NCBI RefSeq assembly: GCF_002237445.1
Contig: NZ_CP022527.1
Span: 930,001 to 994,000, forward strand
From: Neisseria sp. KEM232
GTDB taxonomy: Bacteria; Pseudomonadota; Gammaproteobacteria; Burkholderiales; Neisseriaceae
Direction of reading: 5' to 3'
DNA: 64,000 nt
Positions 60,305-64,000 of the stretch are shown piece after piece; the stretch's first letter is position 1; each line of letters opens with the position of its first letter. The notes under the pieces were generated by a model. That model saw nothing but the letters and a program-made list of their open reading frames with translations, was not told where the DNA came from and made no database searches. Both the position numbers and the translations under genes were made by a program.

Positions 60305-61060
60305 ATGGCCAACCAAAGACTCATCTACGGCTTTCACGCCGTCAACGCCCGCCTGTGGCAAAACCCCAAATCCCTTACCGAACTCTACATCCAAGAGGGC
60401 AAAAACGATGCCCGCACGCGCGAAGTGTTGGAAAAAGCCGCCGCCGAAAACGTGCGCGTGCATTTTGCCGATGCCGACCGCCTGAACGCTATCGCCAAAG
60501 GCGCGCGCCATCAGGGCGTAGCCGGTTTTATCGATGCCTCGAAAAACCACGTCCACCTTGAAGACGTGTTGGAAAACCTGAGCGAACCGCCGCTTCTGCT
60601 CATCCTCGACGGCATCACCGACCCGCACAACCTCGGCGCGTGCCTGCGTACCGCCGACGCAATGGGCGTACACGCCGTGATTGCGCCGAAAGACAAAAGC
60701 GCGGGGCTGAACGCCACCGTGAGCAAAGTCGCCTGCGGCGCGGCCGAAACCGTGCCCTACATCACCGTAACCAACCTCGCCCGCACCCTGCGCGAGTTGA
60801 AAGAATACGGCATCTGGATAGTCGGCACCGACATGGGGGGCTCGGCCGATTTGTACCACGCCGACCTGCCCGAGAGCATCGCCTGGGTGATGGGCAACGA
60901 GGGCGAAGGCATGCGCCGCCTCACGCGCGAGCATTGCGATATGCTGGTATCGATACCGATGTTCGGCACGGTGGAAAGCATGAACGTGTCCGTCAGCGCT
61001 GGCATGGTGTTGAGCGAAACGCGGCGGCAGCGGGTGTTGAAAACTCTGGGACGCGGTTGA
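60305..61060 (+). CDS. rlmB: 23S rRNA (guanosine-2'-O-)-methyltransferase RlmB
   Basis: SPOUT methyltransferase for G2251 of 23S rRNA. 251 aa. The N-terminal L30e-like RNA-binding domain (NQRLIYGFHAVNARLWQNP, HQGVAGF) precedes the SPOUT knot domain with LILDGITDPHNLGACLRTAD, IAWVMGNEGEGMRRL and SIPMFGTVESMNVSVSAGMV. A standard length and start. Confidence 0.95.
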   Translation: MANQRLIYGFHAVNARLWQNPKSLTELYIQEGKNDARTREVLEKAAAENVRVHFADADRLNAIAKGARHQGVAGFIDASKNHVHLEDVLENLSEPPLLLILDGITDPHNLGACLRTADAMGVHAVIAPKDKSAGLNATVSKVACGAAETVPYITVTNLARTLRELKEYGIWIVGTDMGGSADLYHADLPESIAWVMGNEGEGMRRLTREHCDMLVSIPMFGTVESMNVSVSAGMVLSETRRQRVLKTLGRG

Positions 61061-61371
61061 AACGCTGCCTGAAGGCCGTCTGAAAAACAGTAAAGAGGCC
61101 GTCTGAAAGATTCAGACGGCCTCCGCATCAAATCCTTGCCCTGCCCTGCTCCGCCAAACCGCGCAGACAGACATTATAGTGAGCCAAAATAAAAAATCTA
61201 CGGCGTTGCTGCGCCTTGCCGTACTACCTGTACTGTCTGCGGCTTGCTGCCTTGTATCTTTTTTATTTTGACTCACTATATTTCCAAACCACGGCAGCCG
61301 TCTGAAAAAACGATAAGGCCGTCTGAAGATTTTCAGACGGCCTTTCCCGTTGGCGGCGTTTGGCGGCGGAT
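61061..61371. other. Intergenic region with DUS pairs and a CREE
   Basis: Holds DUS copies at 61072-61125, the CREE at 61175-61280 and a DUS hairpin at about 61316-61345 that ends rluD. It lies between convergent genes and holds no coding sequence. Confidence 0.7.
61175..61280. mobile_element. Correia element (CREE), short form
   Basis: 106 bp. Both ends are intact: TATAGTGAGCCAAAATAA and TTATTTTGACTCACTATA. The core TCTACGGCGTTGCTGCGCC and CTGTCTGCGGCTTGCTGCC is nearly identical to the 48774 copy. TA is part of both ends. Confidence 0.93.
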
Positions 61372-62490
61372 TCAGTCGCGCACGTAGATGGTTTCGACGT
61401 CGTAGTCGTCTTCGTTCCAATCATTGTCTTCGTCGGCAAAGCGTTCCTGCCATTCTTCTTCGTGGCTGAGGGAGGAATCCATGCCGCTTTCGAGGCGCAG
61501 GACGGACAGCAGGTGGTAGATGTCGGCGGGCAGCGGCGCTTCAAAATGCACGGTTTCACCGCTTTGCGGGTGGACGAAGCTGAGGCGGTAGGCATGCAAT
61601 GCCTGTCTGCCCAGTTGGCGCACGGTGCTTTTGACGGTGTCGGAGCAGGCGTGGCGCGGGTTGCCGTAGACGGGGTCGCCCGAGAGCGGATGGTTGGCTT
61701 CGCGCATGTGGACGCGGATTTGGTGGGTGCGGCCGGTTTCCAGTTGGCATTCTATATAGCTGTGCGCCTGATAGCGTTCGAGCACTTTCACGTGGGTGAC
61801 GGCTTCTTTGCCGCCGAATTTCACCACTGCCATTTTGACGCGGTTGTGCGGGTCGCGGCCGATTTGGGTTTCGATTTTTCCGTCGAAGGGCACGATGCCG
61901 TCGGCCACGGCGCGGTAAACGCGTTTGACCGTGCGCTCCTGCATTTGTTTGACCAGGTGGTTTTGCGCGCTCAGGGTGTTGGCAACGACCATCAGGCCGC
62001 TGGTATCTTTGTCGAGACGGTGGACGATGCCCGCACGCGGCACGTTCTGCAAGGCTGGGCAATGCGCCAAAAGGCCGTTGAGCAGCGTGCCCGACCAGTT
62101 GCCCGCGGCGGGGTGTACGACGAGTCCGGCGGGTTTGTTCAGCACGATCACGCTGTCGTCTTCGTAAACGATGTCCAAATCCATAGGCTCGGGCGTGAAG
62201 GCCAGCGTTTCGTTGCTTTCCTGCACCTGTACGGCCAGTTTCTCGCCGCCTATCAGCTTGTCTTTGGGCTTGGCGGGTTTGCCGTCCACCGACACCGCGC
62301 CTTCTTTAATCCAGTCGGCCAGGCGCGAGCGCGAGTAGTCGGGCAGCAGCTTGGCTAAGGCGGCGTCGAGACGCAGCCCGGCCAAATCGAGCGGCACGGT
62401 TAAATTCAGACAAGTTTCGGCGGCAGGGGCTGCACCAAACTCAAAATCGTCGTTATAATCGCCGCCATTTTCAAATGAAGAGTTCTGCAT
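61372..62490 (-). CDS. rluD: 23S rRNA pseudouridine synthase RluD
   Basis: Makes pseudouridines 1911/1915/1917 of 23S rRNA. 372 aa from MQNSSFENGGDYNDDFEF. S4 domain (about 28-85, LRLDAALAKLLPDYSRSRLA), then the catalytic domain with IVHRLDKDTSGLMVVA (catalytic Asp) and ETGRTHQIRVHMREANHPLS. The acidic C-terminal tail (about 345-372, EEEWQERFADEDNDWNEDD) is unusual. The start codon overlaps that of bamD on the other strand (CATG). The frame is open further upstream, but only through bamD. Confidence 0.93.
   Translation of the reverse strand: MQNSSFENGGDYNDDFEFGAAPAAETCLNLTVPLDLAGLRLDAALAKLLPDYSRSRLADWIKEGAVSVDGKPAKPKDKLIGGEKLAVQVQESNETLAFTPEPMDLDIVYEDDSVIVLNKPAGLVVHPAAGNWSGTLLNGLLAHCPALQNVPRAGIVHRLDKDTSGLMVVANTLSAQNHLVKQMQERTVKRVYRAVADGIVPFDGKIETQIGRDPHNRVKMAVVKFGGKEAVTHVKVLERYQAHSYIECQLETGRTHQIRVHMREANHPLSGDPVYGNPRHACSDTVKSTVRQLGRQALHAYRLSFVHPQSGETVHFEAPLPADIYHLLSVLRLESGMDSSLSHEEEWQERFADEDNDWNEDDYDVETIYVRD
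62454..62459 (+). promoter_or_regulatory. -10 box of bamD inside rluD
   Basis: Perfect TATAAT 30 bases before the bamD ATG, lying within the rluD N-terminal codons. No clear -35. Confidence 0.45.
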
Positions 62491-63292
62491 GAAAAAAATT
62501 CTTTTAGTAGCGTTGCTGGGTGCGGCGCTGTCCGGCTGTGCAAGTAAAGGCACAAGTGACAAAGACGCGCAAATCACCCAAGACTGGTCGGTGGAAAAAC
62601 TGTACGCCGAAGCGCAAGACGAGTTGAACAGCAACAATTATACGCGTGCCGTCAAGTTATATGAACTGCTCGAATCCCGCTTCCCGCAAGGCCGTTACGC
62701 GCAGCAGGCGCAGCTTGACACGGCCTATGCCTATTACAAGGACGAAGAGCGGGAAAAGGCGCTCGCCGCCGTGGAACGCTTCCAAAAGCTGCACCCGCAG
62801 CATCCGAACATGGACTACGCCCTTTATCTCAAAGGGCTGATTCTGTTTAACGAAGACCAATCCTTCCTCAACAAACTCGCCTCGCAGGACTGGTCCGACC
62901 GCGATCCCAAAGCCAACCGAGAAGCCTATCAGGCCTTTGCCGAGCTGGTTCGCCGCTATGCGCAGAGCAAATACGTCGAAGACGCCACCAAGCGCATGAC
63001 CAAGCTGGTGGACGCGCTGGCCGGCAACGAAATGGCCGTCGCCCGCTACTACGCCAAACGCGGCGCCTACCTCGCCGCCGCCAACCGGGCGCAAAACATC
63101 GTCACCGGCTTCCAAAACACCCGCTATGTCGAAGAAGCGCTGGCCGTGATGGAACTCTCCTACCGCAAAATGGAGCGCCCGCAGCTTGCCGACGACACCC
63201 GCCGCATCTTGGAAAAAAACTTCCCGCAAAGCCCCTACCTGACCCGCTCGTGGAAAGACAACGACGCCCCCTGGTGGCGTTATTGGAAATAA
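62489..63292 (+). CDS. bamD: Outer-membrane assembly lipoprotein BamD (ComL)
   Basis: A subunit of the BAM complex that inserts outer-membrane beta-barrels; called ComL in Neisseria, where it affects competence. 267 aa. Signal MKKILLVALLGAALSGC with lipidated C17. Five TPR-like helical repeats (about 35-230): LYAEAQDELNSNNYTRAVKL, RFPQGRYAQQAQLDTAYAYY, ALYLKGLILF, YAQSKYVEDATKRM, YAKRGAYLAAANRAQNIV. The C-terminus WWRYWK is typical of neisserial ComL. Confidence 0.96.
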   Translation: MKKILLVALLGAALSGCASKGTSDKDAQITQDWSVEKLYAEAQDELNSNNYTRAVKLYELLESRFPQGRYAQQAQLDTAYAYYKDEEREKALAAVERFQKLHPQHPNMDYALYLKGLILFNEDQSFLNKLASQDWSDRDPKANREAYQAFAELVRRYAQSKYVEDATKRMTKLVDALAGNEMAVARYYAKRGAYLAAANRAQNIVTGFQNTRYVEEALAVMELSYRKMERPQLADDTRRILEKNFPQSPYLTRSWKDNDAPWWRYWK

Positions 63293-63307
63293 CGGGCTTT
63301 ACACACA

Positions 63308-63339
63308 ACAGGCCGTCTGAAAACCTTTCAGACGGCCTG
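63308..63339. terminator. DUS hairpin after bamD
   Basis: AACAGGCCGTCTGAAA and TTTCAGACGGCCTGT with a short loop. The right arm's TTTCAG is also 17 bases from TACAAT (63349-63354), a likely pdxH promoter. Confidence 0.7.
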
Positions 63340-63385
63340 TCTGCCTATTACAATCCCCCTCTCCAACAGCAAAGCGAGAAACCAA

Positions 63386-64000
63386 ATGGATCTGCGCCAC
63401 ATCCGCGAAGACTACAGCAAACAGCAGCTTTCCGAACAAGACTGCGCCGACAGTCCCGTCGTCCAATTTGAAAAATGGCTGAACGAAGCCGTCAAGGCGC
63501 AAGTCAACGAGCCCACCGCCGTCAACGTCGCCACCGTCGGCGAAGACGGCCGCCCGCAAAGCCGCATGGTGCTGCTCAAAGAAGTCAACCCGCAGGGCTT
63601 CGTCTTCTTCACGAATTACCACAGCCGCAAAGGCCGCGCCCTCGCCGATTGCCCCTTCGCCGCCCTCACCTTCTTCTGGCCGGAACTCGAACGGCAGGTA
63701 CGCATCGAAGGGCGCGTCGAAAAACTCTCCGAAGCCGCCTCCGACGAATACTTCGCCTCCCGCCCCTACGCCAGCCGCATCGGCGCGTGGGCAAGCGAAC
63801 AGAGCAGCGTCATTGCCGACAAAAACGTCCTCATCAAACGCGCCGCCGCCGTCGGCCTCAAACACCCGCTCAACGTCCCCCGCCCGCCGCACTGGGGCGG
63901 CTTCCTCGTCATTCCCGACCGCATCGAGTTTTGGCAGGGACGCCCCAGCCGCCTGCACGACCGCATCCGCTACCGCCTTTCAGACGGCCTGTGGATCAAA
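63386..64000 (+). CDS. pdxH: Pyridoxamine 5'-phosphate oxidase PdxH (3' end outside window)
   Basis: An FMN enzyme oxidising PNP or PMP to pyridoxal 5'-phosphate. 205 codons are present without a stop; only a few residues should be missing (E. coli PdxH is 218 aa). MDLRHIREDYSKQQLSEQDC, NVATVGEDGRPQSRMVLLKE and FFTNYHSRKGRALA (FMN site) are followed by FWPELERQVRIEGRVEKLS, EFWQGRPSRLHDRIRY and the PLP-binding end. A DUS within the last codons is read LSDGL. The start follows CGAGAAACCAA. Confidence 0.94.
   Translation, partial: MDLRHIREDYSKQQLSEQDCADSPVVQFEKWLNEAVKAQVNEPTAVNVATVGEDGRPQSRMVLLKEVNPQGFVFFTNYHSRKGRALADCPFAALTFFWPELERQVRIEGRVEKLSEAASDEYFASRPYASRIGAWASEQSSVIADKNVLIKRAAAVGLKHPLNVPRPPHWGGFLVIPDRIEFWQGRPSRLHDRIRYRLSDGLWIK

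Overview
Organism. The window is a GC-rich (roughly 60% by eye) chromosome segment from a member of the Neisseriaceae, most likely a Neisseria with the AG-type DNA uptake sequence (DUS, AGGCCGTCTGAA). Dozens of DUS copies occur, many as inverted pairs downstream of genes where they act as terminators, others inside coding sequence (read as RPSE or SDGL). Four Correia-type elements (CREE), one perfect dRS3 core, and typical neisserial gene sets (cyaY-lptM-lysA, rluD/comL, hda-HAD-cutA, lptF-lptG, DMP19, an adhesin complex protein-like gene, pglD) support this. The species cannot be fixed from sequence reading alone; a high-GC AG-DUS species such as N. bacilliformis is a guess. Layout, 0-14.5 kb: avtA, a DUF533 gene, a repeat-filled gap (broken small gene, MITE, dRS3), an ADP-ribosylglycohydrolase, aroQ, a FepA-like siderophore receptor, a lipoprotein, a YgiD-like dioxygenase, murU behind a full-length CREE, a membrane protein, lptG/lptF and pepA. 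14.5-19.1 kb: an accessory cluster on one strand, with a WYL-domain regulator, a small membrane protein translationally coupled to it, a 111-aa unknown, a 50S-binding-type GTPase, a UPF0174 (YaaW-like) membrane protein and a HEPN protein with an R-x4-H motif. It resembles a defence or stress module and is the best candidate here for an undescribed system. 19.1-26.4 kb: cyaY, lptM, lysA, pglD, rpmA/rplU, ispB, tRNA-Arg and an IroE-like esterase that would match the FepA receptor. 26.4-41.4 kb: an accessory island. A gene broken by an in-frame TGA and an IS5-family end is followed by fused remnants of IS5 and IS1016 transposases. Then comes a contact-dependent inhibition locus on the minus strand: TpsB/CdiB, a 2923-aa TpsA/CdiA with a nuclease-like C-terminus, an Imm49 immunity protein, a silent second toxin cassette (deaminase-like) carrying a duplicated ~0.5-kb VENN module, and a small putative second immunity gene. 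The island carries Kingella-dialect DUS (AGGCAGCCTGAA), which suggests interspecies transfer. 41.4-64 kb: mostly core genes (yhbY, DMP19, serB, rpoD, dedA, hda, a HAD phosphatase, cutA, panD, trmB, an ACP-like gene, lolB, ispE, tRNA-Gln, pdxJ, glcB, a tyrosine-coordinated heme protein, grxD, an ABC-F ATPase, rlmB, rluD, bamD/comL, partial pdxH), interrupted by CREEs, three more copies of the MITE and a receptor-gene remnant beside tRNA-Gln. How the parts work together: the core genes are housekeeping (LPS export, outer-membrane assembly, cofactor and amino-acid synthesis, tRNA/rRNA modification). The accessory parts deal with iron uptake (receptor plus esterase), competition with neighbouring bacteria (the CDI locus) and perhaps phage defence (the WYL-GTPase-UPF0174-HEPN cluster). 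Small repeats such as DUS pairs and CREEs supply many of the promoters, terminators and even stop codons between genes.
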